A DNA stretch of 15,251 bases from the NCBI GenBank assembly GCA_001603685.1, contig LUZO01000307.1:1-15251 (forward strand). The letters run 5' to 3'. A model generated the notes under the pieces. The model was not told where the DNA came from. It ran no database searches and saw only the letters and a program-made list of their open reading frames with translations. Below, piece after piece: positions 1-8,604 of the stretch. The DNA comes from Bacteroidales bacterium Bact_23 (GTDB taxonomy: Bacteria > Bacteroidota > Bacteroidia > Bacteroidales > Lentimicrobiaceae). Position numbers and translations under genes: made by a program. How positions within the stretch are numbered: position 1 is the stretch's first letter; every line of letters starts with the position of its first letter.

Positions 1-71
1 AACAACTATATAGTTGAAAAAATATCTAAATAAAAGATAATAACAACTTTAAAGTGAAAATATCTGAATAA
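1..71. repeat. Two imperfect tandem AT-rich repeats with palindromic cores
   Basis: Copy 1 (1-41) and copy 2 (starting at 42) both open with AACAACT. Each continues through a palindromic core, CAACTATATAGTTG at 3-16 and ACTTTAAAGT at 46-55, and then a shared tract of the form GAAAA..TATCTrAATAAA. Copy 2 has small deletions inside the shared tract and diverges after about position 71, although GATAAT recurs at its far end. The repeat lies well upstream of the mfd promoter and could equally belong to an unseen gene to the left. Its function is unknown. Confidence 0.5.
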
Positions 72-279
72 ACTTATACGATAATTTAATTCACTAATCA
101 ATAATACCGATTGGAAAAATATAATAAACCAATTATCGCTCTGCTCAATTGTTCTATATATTTTAACCATCGGCATTAACGATTGTAATTTACAGAACAG
201 CCTGGACTGTTTTGTAAATACAATTCGTATAATTTCCTGTTCAATAACCTGAGCCGGTACCGCTTCCCGTTTCCTGCTG

Positions 280-310
280 TTTGTCACCTTTGCGCTTTTA
301 TCTACCTTTG
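280..310 (+). promoter_or_regulatory. Bacteroidota-type promoter of mfd
   Basis: A perfect -7 box TACCTTTG (303-310, consensus TAnnTTTG) is preceded by a -33 TTTG (280-283) with 19 bases between them, the usual spacing for the Bacteroidota primary sigma factor. The predicted transcription start near 316-318 leaves a leader of under 20 bases before the TTG start of mfd at 334, which supports that start. Confidence 0.65.
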
Positions 311-333
311 CAGTTGAATTAACTCTGCAGTCA

Positions 334-3300
334 TTGAATATTCCACAACTGAAGGAGCATTACCGCAACAGCGCGCCTGTTGCGGCGCTTGCTAATTATA
401 TCAACTCCAAAGAACCGTTCAGGGTTCATCTGAAAGGCATGGCCGGATCCTTGCCGGCTGTTGTTGCTGCGAGCCTTTTTAAGGCATCGGGACCGGTACA
501 CCTTATTATATTACCTGAAAAAGAAGAGGCCGCCTATTTTTTCAACGACCTTGAAAATCTGCTGGGAGAGCAGGAACTGCCGTTTCATAAAAAGCGGGTA
601 CTCTTTTTCCCTACCACTTACCGCCGTCCGTATGAGATAGAAAAGACCGACAACACCAATGTGCTTTCGCGCACCGAGGTAATGAAACGCATCGGCTCCC
701 GCGAAGGGGGCACGCTGGTGGTCACCTATCCCGAAGCGCTGGCCGAAAAGGTGGTGAGCAAAGCCTATCTTGCAAAAAATACCCTGAGGATACAAAAGGG
801 AGAGAACCTTTCGCTCGACTTTGTGCTTGAGCTGCTGGCCGAATATGGCTTCGACCGGGTGGATTTTGTGGTGGAGCCGGGGCAGTATTCACTCCGCGGG
901 GGAATAATTGATGTGTTCTCCTATACCAACGACCGTCCCTACCGCATTGAATTCTTCGGCGACGATATTGAATCCATCCGGACCTTCGATCCCGCCAACC
1001 AGCTCTCCATCGATCAGCTTACGCACATTACCATAACACCCAACATTCAGGACAGAACGCTTGAGGAGAAGCGCGGAACTTTCCTCGCCTATACCGGCCG
1101 CGATACCGTGGTCTGGATGCGTGAGGCGGCGTATGCCACCGACAGAATCGGCAAGGAGTTCGAAAAGGCGGAACAGGCATTTTCTGAACTATCCGCCGAA
1201 ATCAGGCACCTCGGACCAGCGGAGCTTTTTACCACCGCCGACGAATTCAAGGCCGATATCCTTTCACATCCGCTGATTGAGTTCGGCTCCCATTTTCTGA
1301 TAAAGAACGCTGAGCAACTTGAATTCTCGGTTCAGCCGCAGCCCTCGTTCAATAAGAATTTCGATCTGCTTCTTCAGAAGCTGGATGAGAACAGCCAGGC
1401 CGGCATCACCAACCTGATTCTGTCGGACAACCCGAAACAGTCCGAGCGTATCCGCACCATTTTCAGCGATATGGCGGCGCTGCGAAGCATCGGAGAGGAG
1501 AGCCTGAACTACGAACTGGTGAACCTCTCACTGCACGAAGGATTTATCGACAAGGCGAACGGGGTGGCCTGCTTTACCGACCATCAGATTTTCGAGCGGT
1601 ATCACAAGTATCGCATCCGCGATGGATTTGCCGGCCGGGAAGCCATCACCATGAAGGAGATTTACGACCTGCAGCCGGGCGATTATGTCACCCACATCGA
1701 CCATGGAATCGGCAGGTTTGGCGGGCTGGAAAAGATCGAAAACAACGGCCGGCAGCAGGAGGCCATACGGCTGATTTATCAGAACGACGACATCCTTTAT
1801 GTCAGCATTCACTCCCTGCACCGCATTTCGAAGTATGTGGGCAAGGAGGGAACCGCCCCGGTGCTCAACAGGCTTGGCTCAAATGCATGGAACCGCCTGA
1901 AAAGCAAGACCAAGCAGCGGGTAAAGGACATCGCAAAGGATTTGATAAAACTCTATGCCGAGCGAAAGGCCGCCGACGGATTCAGTTTCAATCCCGACAC
2001 ATACCTGCAGCACGAGCTGGAAGCGTCGTTCATCTACGAAGATACGCCCGACCAGGTGAAGACAACCGCCGATGTGAAGCGCGATATGGAGAAGTCGTAC
2101 CCCATGGATCGCCTGGTATGCGGCGATGTGGGCTTTGGCAAGACCGAGATTGCCGTTCGTGCCGCCTTCAAGGCGGTGGCCGATAGCAAGCAGGTGGCGG
2201 TGCTGGTGCCAACCACCATTCTGGCGCTGCAGCACTACCGCACTTTTGGCGAGCGGCTTTCCGAATTCCCCTGCCGGGTAGAGTACATCAACCGTTTTAA
2301 AACGGCAAAAGAGCAAAAGGCGATACTCAAAGACCTTGAGCAGGGCAAAATCGATATCCTGATCGGTACCCACCGCCTGGTGGGCAAGGATGTGGTTTTC
2401 AGGGACCTCGGCCTGATGATTGTGGACGAAGAGCAGAAATTCGGCGTGGCCACCAAGGAGAAACTGAAGCGGATGAAGGTGAATGTGGATACCCTCACCC
2501 TTACGGCAACGCCGATTCCGCGTACCCTGCAGTTTTCGCTGATGGGCGCCCGCGATCTGAGTGTAATCAACACCCCGCCGCCAAACCGCTATCCGGTGCA
2601 GACCGAACTGCATGTTTTAAACGAAGAGATCATCCGCGATGGCATTCATTTTGAACTTTCGCGGGGCGGACAGGTCTTCTTTGTGCATAACCGGGTAGGC
2701 AACATTCCCGAAGTGGCCGGCATGGTGCAGCGGCTGGTACCGGACGCCAGAATAGCCATCGGACACGGGCAGATGGAAGGCCACAAGCTGGAAAAGATCA
2801 TGCTCGACTTTGTGGAGGGCTATTATGATGTGCTGATTGCCACTACCATCATCGAATCGGGGCTGGATATCCCCAATGTGAACACCATCTTCATCAACGA
2901 AGCGCAGAATTACGGTCTCAGCGATCTGCACCAGCTCAGGGGCAGGGTAGGGCGGGCCAACAAAAAGGCATTCTGCTATCTGCTGGCACCGCCGGTCTCC
3001 GTCCTTACCGATGAGGCGCGAAAACGCCTTAAAGCCATTGAGGAGTTCTCGGAGCTGGGCAGCGGTTTCAACATTGCCATGCGCGACCTCGACATCCGGG
3101 GCGCCGGAAATATTCTGGGCGCTGAGCAAAGCGGCTTTATCTCCGAAATCGGGTTCGAGATGTATCAGCGCATCCTCGATGAAGCCATCCTTGAGCTGAA
3201 GGAAACCGATTTCAAAGAGCTGTACAGCGACGAAGCTCCGGTTCGGTCGGAGTTTGTGAGGGAGTGCCTCATAGAAACCGACCTCGAAATCATGATGCCC

Positions 3301-3720
3301 GACAGCTATGTAACCAACATCACCGAGCGCCTGAGCCTCTACAAGGAGTTGGATGGACTGGAAGCAGAAGAGGATCTGCTGAAATTCCAGGAGAAGCTGA
3401 TCGACCGCTTTGGCCCGGTTCCCCCTCAGACACAGGAACTGCTGAATACCATCCGCCTGCGCAGGATGGCCCGGAAGCTCGGATTTGAAAAAATCAGCCT
3501 GAAAAACGAAAGTATGGCTGCCACCTTTATTTCCGATCGTGAATCGCCATTCTATCAGAGCAATATCTTTACGTCCGTATTACAGTTTATCCAGGTTGAA
3601 AAGGATAAGGTTCGCCTGAAGGAGGTGAACGATAAGCTGCGGCTCAGCTTCCGCGAGGTAACCTCCGTATCACAGGCCATTCAGGCGCTGCTGCCCCTCG
3701 AAGAGATGGTACAGGCGTAA
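334..3720 (+). CDS. mfd: Transcription-repair coupling factor (Mfd)
   Basis: Mfd is the ATP-dependent DNA translocase that removes RNA polymerase stalled at DNA lesions and recruits UvrA for nucleotide excision repair. At 1128 residues it has the normal length for Bacteroidota Mfd. The order of parts is complete. A UvrB-like N-terminal module includes the RGGIIDVF signature near residues 188-195. The RNA-polymerase-interacting CarD-like domain starts near residue 446 (QPGDYVTHIDHGIGRF). The superfamily 2 motor carries Walker A GDVGFGKT (597-604), the DEEQ box (698-701) and motif VI QLRGRVGR (867-874). A C-terminal TRCF domain spans about 960-1080. The start is TTG at 334: no in-frame ATG lies between the promoter and this codon, and the next residues (NIPQLKEHYR) look like a typical Mfd N-terminus. 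It appears to be transcribed alone and ends just before a bidirectional terminator. No key residue is missing. Confidence 0.97.
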   Translation: MNIPQLKEHYRNSAPVAALANYINSKEPFRVHLKGMAGSLPAVVAASLFKASGPVHLIILPEKEEAAYFFNDLENLLGEQELPFHKKRVLFFPTTYRRPYEIEKTDNTNVLSRTEVMKRIGSREGGTLVVTYPEALAEKVVSKAYLAKNTLRIQKGENLSLDFVLELLAEYGFDRVDFVVEPGQYSLRGGIIDVFSYTNDRPYRIEFFGDDIESIRTFDPANQLSIDQLTHITITPNIQDRTLEEKRGTFLAYTGRDTVVWMREAAYATDRIGKEFEKAEQAFSELSAEIRHLGPAELFTTADEFKADILSHPLIEFGSHFLIKNAEQLEFSVQPQPSFNKNFDLLLQKLDENSQAGITNLILSDNPKQSERIRTIFSDMAALRSIGEESLNYELVNLSLHEGFIDKANGVACFTDHQIFERYHKYRIRDGFAGREAITMKEIYDLQPGDYVTHIDHGIGRFGGLEKIENNGRQQEAIRLIYQNDDILYVSIHSLHRISKYVGKEGTAPVLNRLGSNAWNRLKSKTKQRVKDIAKDLIKLYAERKAADGFSFNPDTYLQHELEASFIYEDTPDQVKTTADVKRDMEKSYPMDRLVCGDVGFGKTEIAVRAAFKAVADSKQVAVLVPTTILALQHYRTFGERLSEFPCRVEYINRFKTAKEQKAILKDLEQGKIDILIGTHRLVGKDVVFRDLGLMIVDEEQKFGVATKEKLKRMKVNVDTLTLTATPIPRTLQFSLMGARDLSVINTPPPNRYPVQTELHVLNEEIIRDGIHFELSRGGQVFFVHNRVGNIPEVAGMVQRLVPDARIAIGHGQMEGHKLEKIMLDFVEGYYDVLIATTIIESGLDIPNVNTIFINEAQNYGLSDLHQLRGRVGRANKKAFCYLLAPPVSVLTDEARKRLKAIEEFSELGSGFNIAMRDLDIRGAGNILGAEQSGFISEIGFEMYQRILDEAILELKETDFKELYSDEAPVRSEFVRECLIETDLEIMMPDSYVTNITERLSLYKELDGLEAEEDLLKFQEKLIDRFGPVPPQTQELLNTIRLRRMARKLGFEKISLKNESMAATFISDRESPFYQSNIFTSVLQFIQVEKDKVRLKEVNDKLRLSFREVTSVSQAIQALLPLEEMVQA

Positions 3721-3740
3721 TGCCGCTGCATAAAACATAA

Positions 3741-3770
3741 AAAAAGGCCGTTCACACGAACGACCTTTTT
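3741..3770. terminator. Bidirectional intrinsic terminator between mfd and the lipoprotein gene
   Basis: The arms AAAAAGGCCGTTC (3741-3753) and GAACGACCTTTTT (3758-3770) flank an ACAC loop. One position is a C/A mismatch in the plus-strand RNA but a U-G wobble in the minus-strand RNA, so the hairpin is slightly better for the minus-strand operon. That RNA also ends in a longer U run. It sits between two convergent genes and can serve both. Confidence 0.8.
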
Positions 3771-3786
3771 GATGAAATGGTAACCT

Positions 3787-5484
3787 TTACTGAGCGCTTA
3801 CCACAACCCGGCTGATTTCCCAGGTGCCGGCATGGGTATTGGTGCTCACATACTTAAATGCAATTCTGATTTTCGATCCTTCCCATTGGGCAAGGCTTAT
3901 CTTGCCGGTATTGACGAATGTCCAGTTGTTGCCGGTTGACCTCGTAAAGCCGCTCAACTGCGTCCAGTCTGCTTCATTGGGATCTCCGCTTCCGTTGTAG
4001 TTGCCGGAAACAAAGACCTTAACATCATCCATGCTGTTTACAAAGTTTACCGCTTCGCGGAAGAGCAATTCCACGCCGGATTTTCCTTCAAGTGAGATTT
4101 CGGGAGAAATCAGCCAGTCTTCGTTGGGGAAGTTGGTGGGGTTAACAAAACCGGTCATGGTAACGCAGCCGCCGTCGAAGGTATCGCCGTGCCATACCTG
4201 GTCGCCCAGCACGCTGTATTGGGTGAATGAGCCGAGTGAATTGTTGAACTCTTCGGTAAAGAATCCGGTTGCGGGAATCACTCCGTTTCCGTCGAGCCAG
4301 TAGCCGGTAACGCTTTTAATGCCCGGCTGGGTGAAGTAAGGCTCCAGAACACCGAATACCTTTACCTCTTTGCCTTTGTTTGAGGGGTTTGTAACCACAT
4401 TCAGCGCTTCGCGGATGGCGCCTGCCGGAAGCTGTACCGGCATGCAGTTGGTAAGGTTGGTTTCGCCTGCCGATGCGGCAATCAGGATGTTGGTATTGGT
4501 GGTAAACGGCCCATTGAAGTTAGGGACATTGGTTGCTCCTACCTCGATGTTTCCGACGATAAAGCCCTGAACCCACACCGGATCGGCGCCGCTGCTGAGC
4601 AGTGCGCGGGTAATGTCATAAGGCTCGTCGAAGGTTCCCTTTCCGCTTCCCGGAGGCGGAGGCGCTTCGCCGCCGAAGTCAATCACATCGTCGATGCTGC
4701 GGAGCGTAAACTGCCAGGTTGTTCCAAAGGCGGTAAGGATTCCCACTGCAGTACCATATCCTCCCGGAAGGGTATCGGCGGCAAAGTTGCTGTATTTGCT
4801 GGTTCTTACGATGATGTTCTTTCCGCCCTGATCAATCAGGGTGCGGTTGGTGTTGTCAGCATTCTGCGGGGCGAACTCTTCGCCGACCTCCACAAAGCGA
4901 ACATTCTCAAGCTTTACCAGAGTGCTCATGCGCGGCTCGCGGATGATTTCGGCGGCTGCGGTTGGCAGTGTGGATAGGTTCAGCAACTGAGGTTCCGGAG
5001 GCGTGCCCGGAAGGCTGTCGCGGAAGAAATGGGTGCTGACATAGATATCGGGCAGTCGGCCGATGGCTCCGTTGAAGATGTATCCCAGCTGAATCAGATT
5101 GTTGTAATCGCCGATGTACATTCCTTTGGTTTTAACGAAAAGCCGCTGGCCAAGCTTGTACTCATTGTAAAGCGAGTTTTTGTCTATGGGAAGCTCAATG
5201 GCGCCGGTGGCGTCCTGAATCACCAGTTTCTTGAAAAGGTTTCCGCTTTCGTCGTTGCCAACCACAACTCCGCTGATGATGATGTCTTCATCAATTACGG
5301 AAAGGGTGCGGTTCAGGGTGTCGAGGTAGTATTGCTTGAGCTGCTGGATGGTGCGGTTTGCCTTGAAATCAACGGTTGGGATGTTGATGGGAGGCTCTTC
5401 AAAATCGCCGTCCACGCACGAAGTGAAGCCAATTGAAGTGATGATCAGAAACAGCCCTGCGAAAATGTGCCAGTATTTTTTCAT
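3787..5484 (-). CDS. DUF5689 / choice-of-anchor-J domain surface lipoprotein
   Basis: This is a 565-residue exported lipoprotein, the second gene after the TBDR. The N-terminus has Lys-Lys, a hydrophobic stretch and a lipobox-like FTSC with the acylated Cys at residue 23. The following residues (VDGDFEE) are acidic, as in many Bacteroidota lipoproteins exported to the cell surface. I assign three parts: a DUF5689-like region (about 35-270), a Gly/Pro linker (271-285), then a second beta-rich domain resembling DUF6359 (about 286-402, starting FDEPYDITRAL). The C-terminal part is a jelly-roll-like choice-of-anchor-J domain (about 408-565, with EEFNNSLGSF and NEDWLISPEI motifs). The first two families are related in style to OB-fold modules, so nucleic-acid or other polymer binding is possible but inferred. 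It starts 30 bases after the TBDR stop and is almost certainly co-transcribed with it. The pairing resembles TBDR plus partner lipoprotein, but this protein is not SusD-like. Its substrate is unknown. Confidence 0.85.
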   Translation of the reverse strand: MKKYWHIFAGLFLIITSIGFTSCVDGDFEEPPINIPTVDFKANRTIQQLKQYYLDTLNRTLSVIDEDIIISGVVVGNDESGNLFKKLVIQDATGAIELPIDKNSLYNEYKLGQRLFVKTKGMYIGDYNNLIQLGYIFNGAIGRLPDIYVSTHFFRDSLPGTPPEPQLLNLSTLPTAAAEIIREPRMSTLVKLENVRFVEVGEEFAPQNADNTNRTLIDQGGKNIIVRTSKYSNFAADTLPGGYGTAVGILTAFGTTWQFTLRSIDDVIDFGGEAPPPPGSGKGTFDEPYDITRALLSSGADPVWVQGFIVGNIEVGATNVPNFNGPFTTNTNILIAASAGETNLTNCMPVQLPAGAIREALNVVTNPSNKGKEVKVFGVLEPYFTQPGIKSVTGYWLDGNGVIPATGFFTEEFNNSLGSFTQYSVLGDQVWHGDTFDGGCVTMTGFVNPTNFPNEDWLISPEISLEGKSGVELLFREAVNFVNSMDDVKVFVSGNYNGSGDPNEADWTQLSGFTRSTGNNWTFVNTGKISLAQWEGSKIRIAFKYVSTNTHAGTWEISRVVVSAQ

Positions 5485-5514
5485 ATTTCTTGTTTGTTTT
5501 TGCTTGTCAGATAA

Positions 5515-8235
5515 TTAAAAACGGAAACCGATATTCAGGAAAAAGGTCCTGCCAAAATAGTAATAGTATTTTGGCGGGAATTTATTGATGTCTTTGTTTT
5601 CAAAGTCAAAGCGCATCTGCTCGAATCCTCCGGTTATGATCTCCTGATTGTCCAGGATGTTGGTAACGCTAAGATTAAGGCTCAGGAAGTACTGCCTCTG
5701 GATTCTGATTGATTTGCCAACGGAAGCATCCACGGTGAAACCCTTTGGCAGCCTTTGCTGAGCGATGATCTCCCCGATGCGGTCATCGCCGGGGGCCATC
5801 CCTGCCAGTGCGGAGGAGGTTCTTCGCTCGGGATTGAAATCCAGATAGATGTGATCGTAATAGTTCACATTGACATCGGCAAACAGGATGCGCGGCCTGG
5901 CATATTTGATACCCGCCGAGGCAGCTGTCTGCGGCGTACCCGAAATATAGAAGTATTTGCTGTAGATGGTTTTCTTTATATCAGGCTGCGATCCGTTTTC
6001 AACGGTGATGATTGCCGAAGGCCGGTTGGTGTAACGGTAATTGCCAAGATTTACGGCAGTTACAAACGAAATAGCGGAGGTGAGTTTTGCTTCGGCGCCG
6101 ATTTCAACACCCTGGTGTACCTTGTTTATGTTGTACATGGCGTGGTTTACGAAAGTGCGCAGCGAGTCGTGGTAGAAGCTGTTGATTTCGTTGGTGTTCT
6201 CGAACAAAGTATGGTAAAGGGTAAATCGTGCCTTTACCATGGGTGCGCGCAAATGGTAGCTGAGTTCGCCGCTGGCAATGTTCTCGCTGCTCAGTTCCGG
6301 AATAACAGCATCGCGTACCCTCGACGAGAGGTAGGAGTTCCTGATGTTGGGTGCGCGGGTCATCCAGGCGGCATTGCCTTCGATAAAGTGGCGGCCGGTA
6401 ATCTTATAGGTTGCACCTGCTTTCAGGGCATAATTGAAAAAGTTGTGTTTCCCGCCAGCGCCGTACGAGTCGTCGGGAAAGCGGCCGTTGCGCATGAATC
6501 CCTCGCGGAAGAAGGAGGTTTGCGAAAGCTGAAGGCCGCCATAATAATCCACCTTCGGAGTCGAGAAATTTACCACACCCCACAAGGTGGCGCTACCCTG
6601 ATGAAGCTTGTAGTCGTATCCGAACCTGTCGCCCTCTTTTATGATGCGGTTTGGATTATTCAGGTCGTTCTGCAGAATGTTTTCGTTGCCCGTAAAGTCG
6701 CGTTCGGCAAACTGATCCACATCCTTCCAGAACTCACCGCCCAGCAGGTCTTCAAGAATTTTATAATATGAGCCGGTATGCCTGGTGTACTCGGCGCCTC
6801 CGTCAATTCTGATTTTATCGTTTATTTCGTGATTCACAAAGGTGGTCAGGCTTAGCTGCTGCTGGTCGCTGTGGCGGTTTTCCACAATGTAGCGCGACTG
6901 CTTTCCCTGATTTTTGGCCAGGTAGTTGATCTGATACAGGTTGTCCCAGTTGATTTGCCGGGCGTTTACATCGTTTTTCCAGCGTTCGGCATAGGCTTCA
7001 GCTATGGCAGGATCGTAGGGTTTGGGCCCGGTAGAGGGGTAATAGCCTGGCAGATAGCGGTAGTAGTCGGGCCTTGGATCGGCTGAATTGTACCAGTTCA
7101 GCGCCGTGGTTCCGGTTCTTCCGAAGAGATAGGATACCGAGCTGGTAAGTTTTGTTCTCTCCGAAGCCTTCCAGAAGTGGTTGAGGATCAGCACCGGCTG
7201 TTCCATAATTCGTTCGCGGGCATTGCGAACCTTCCCTTCCTGATAGCCCCAGTTGGGGTTGTAGTAGTTGGTGCCGCTCAGGTCGTAGGCTTCCTGCACC
7301 GAACCGCCCTGCATGCCCCTGCGAACGGGTGCTGCAAAAATGGTGAATGCCAGGCTGTGGGCATCGTTGAGTTTGCGCTCCAGCCCCACGAAACCGGCCC
7401 AGGCATCGTAATAGGTACCCTTGATGTAGCCGCCGTTGCCCCAACGCCTTGATCCGCTGATGGTTACCGCCCAGTTGTTGTCCATCATTCCGGTGGAGTG
7501 GGTAATCTGAACGCGGTTGGTGTAGGTACGGTTGGTCAGGCTGTAGGTGAGTTTGGTCTGCGCCCGGTGCTGCGAAGCGCGGACAATGATGTTGGCAACT
7601 CCGCCAAGGTTCCCGAATGAGAAGGATGAAGGTGCCAGGCCATTAACCGATACCTTGTTACGGGTGGCATCGTTCAGCCCGCCCCAGAGCGCCCAGGTGG
7701 TACGGCCGGTCTCCACATCGCTGATGAGGGTATTGCCGATATAGGTGCTTCCCAGGTCATTGTCATAACCGCGCATCCTGAAATAGGCCGAACCAAAGGT
7801 GTAGGCGGCCGTGGATACAAAAATGTCGTTTGACGAACTAAGCAGGCCCGAAATGTTCTGACCGGAAGCATCGTCATCGTCCGATGAGGAGATGCTGAGT
7901 TCCGACAGCCCGCCGCTCAGCACTTCGGCAATGCCTGAAGGCAGCATCTTTATCGTACCTAGATTGGTGGATTCGCTTACCGTTACCTGCTGAACAACCT
8001 CTGCGTAGCCCGGAAGGGAGAACTCCATGATCAGCCCTCCGGGGGTCAGCCCGCTGAGGCTGAAGATTCCTTCCGCATCGGTGAATGCCTGCTGGGTTCC
8101 GGCTTTTACCGTTACCGAAGGCAACGGCTTGCCACTCTCGCCATCGGCAACACGCCCGGTTACCAGGCCCGTCTGAGCGTAAAGGCCCTGTGCCAAACCA
8201 AGAGACAAGAGAAAAATCAATAGTTTTTTAACCAT
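5515..8235 (-). CDS. TonB-dependent outer-membrane receptor with carboxypeptidase-like N-terminal domain
   Basis: This 906-residue outer-membrane active transporter is powered by TonB/ExbBD. A signal peptide (MVKKLLIFLLSLGLAQGLYAQ, cleavage near residue 21) is followed by a carboxypeptidase-D regulatory-like beta-sandwich (about 24-98, VTGRVADGESGKPLPSVTV). An Asp/Ser-rich segment (SSSDDDD, about 117-122) comes next. The plug (about 125-220) contains the family-typical FRMRGYDND, VSVNGLAP and GGVANIIVRAS. The remainder is a long beta-barrel rich in alternating aromatic residues, ending in FRF, the usual C-terminal phenylalanine of barrel proteins. There is no SusD partner; the following gene is a DUF5689 lipoprotein 30 bases downstream, so this is not a classical polysaccharide SusCD pair. 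Sequence alone does not give the ligand. The nearby exported nuclease-family gene suggests nucleic acid or a phosphodiester, by inference only. Expression is probably driven from the 369-base divergent region, where I could not find a good -7 box. Confidence 0.92.
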   Translation of the reverse strand: MVKKLLIFLLSLGLAQGLYAQTGLVTGRVADGESGKPLPSVTVKAGTQQAFTDAEGIFSLSGLTPGGLIMEFSLPGYAEVVQQVTVSESTNLGTIKMLPSGIAEVLSGGLSELSISSSDDDDASGQNISGLLSSSNDIFVSTAAYTFGSAYFRMRGYDNDLGSTYIGNTLISDVETGRTTWALWGGLNDATRNKVSVNGLAPSSFSFGNLGGVANIIVRASQHRAQTKLTYSLTNRTYTNRVQITHSTGMMDNNWAVTISGSRRWGNGGYIKGTYYDAWAGFVGLERKLNDAHSLAFTIFAAPVRRGMQGGSVQEAYDLSGTNYYNPNWGYQEGKVRNARERIMEQPVLILNHFWKASERTKLTSSVSYLFGRTGTTALNWYNSADPRPDYYRYLPGYYPSTGPKPYDPAIAEAYAERWKNDVNARQINWDNLYQINYLAKNQGKQSRYIVENRHSDQQQLSLTTFVNHEINDKIRIDGGAEYTRHTGSYYKILEDLLGGEFWKDVDQFAERDFTGNENILQNDLNNPNRIIKEGDRFGYDYKLHQGSATLWGVVNFSTPKVDYYGGLQLSQTSFFREGFMRNGRFPDDSYGAGGKHNFFNYALKAGATYKITGRHFIEGNAAWMTRAPNIRNSYLSSRVRDAVIPELSSENIASGELSYHLRAPMVKARFTLYHTLFENTNEINSFYHDSLRTFVNHAMYNINKVHQGVEIGAEAKLTSAISFVTAVNLGNYRYTNRPSAIITVENGSQPDIKKTIYSKYFYISGTPQTAASAGIKYARPRILFADVNVNYYDHIYLDFNPERRTSSALAGMAPGDDRIGEIIAQQRLPKGFTVDASVGKSIRIQRQYFLSLNLSVTNILDNQEIITGGFEQMRFDFENKDINKFPPKYYYYFGRTFFLNIGFRF

Positions 8236-8604
8236 TTGAGAATGTTTGAGTTAAAATAGTGCCGCCTGCTGACACCGATCAAAAAACCGTCAGTAGCCCG
8301 ATTGCAGCATTTATTATGCAAAAAAACAAAAAAAGGCGGTTGTTTGCTAATGGCTGACTGTTTTATCAGGAAATAATAGAAAGAAAACTGGCTGCCGGAG
8401 TTTTTTACGGATCAGCCGGTTCCCGGTCAGGTTGTTAATTGGTTGCAAATGAATTATTGCTGATTTTCATTTATTTGATGGTTTTCTCCACCTTTCCGCA
8501 CAACCATAATCCGAAGCAATATTTTGCTTAGCTTCGCGCTGAATTTCAATCTCCCTGATTTTTCTCGTTACTGACTGAAAATTAACACAATAAAATATAT
8601 TGAA
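8236..8604. other. Divergent intergenic region between the TBDR and ctlX
   Basis: There is no gene here; the 132-codon minus-strand frame that enters it is a shadow of ctlX. Two inverted repeats are visible: CTGCTGAC (8266-8273) with GTCAGTAG (8289-8296), and a GC-rich one at 8388-8419. An A-rich tract (8320-8334) would be U-rich in the TBDR leader RNA. No TAnnTTTG box is found on the minus strand for the TBDR. On the plus strand only a weak TATTTTG (8520-8526) lies upstream of ctlX. The region probably contains both promoters and any regulator sites. Confidence 0.5.
8372..8419 (-). terminator. Possible attenuator or terminator-like hairpin in the TBDR leader
   Basis: Read on the minus strand, GGCTG-AT-CCG pairs with CGG-CAGCC around a 10-base loop (hairpin within 8388-8419). 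A pyrimidine-rich run TTTTCTTTCTATTATTT (8387 down to about 8371) follows immediately. No minus-strand gene lies upstream to terminate, so if it is real it would sit in the 5' leader of the TBDR, about 150 bases before the start codon. The stem has a 2-base bulge and a mismatch, so support is modest. Confidence 0.25.

Larger units (their letters stand above)
1..333. other. AT-rich intergenic region upstream of mfd
   Basis: This region has no convincing gene. It is strongly AT-rich up to about position 180 and then shifts towards the composition of the coding DNA. It contains the tandem repeat at 1-71, a small inverted repeat of the type ATTGG...CCAAT at about 111-136, and the mfd promoter at 280-310. 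A 93-codon minus-strand reading frame (287-6) crosses it, but its lysine/isoleucine/phenylalanine-rich product resembles no family I know and simply follows the AT-rich composition. The left neighbour is outside the window. Confidence 0.5.

Noticed and set aside
6..287. 93-codon minus-strand open frame in the leader
   Set aside because: It is composed mainly of AT-rich codons, has no recognisable family or promoter, and overlaps the repeat region.
1879..2613. 244-codon minus-strand open frame opposite the Mfd motor region
   Set aside because: It covers the Walker A and DEEQ motifs of Mfd in antisense and has no independent promoter or homology I recognise.
5755..6771. 338-codon plus-strand open frame opposite the TBDR
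   Set aside because: It is antisense to the beta-barrel coding region, lacks any domain signature and has a low-complexity valine/isoleucine/glycine-rich composition.
3787..8235. SusCD-type polysaccharide utilisation locus
   Set aside because: The lipoprotein has no SusD-like sequence, and no glycoside hydrolase, sensor or sigma/anti-sigma pair lies nearby.
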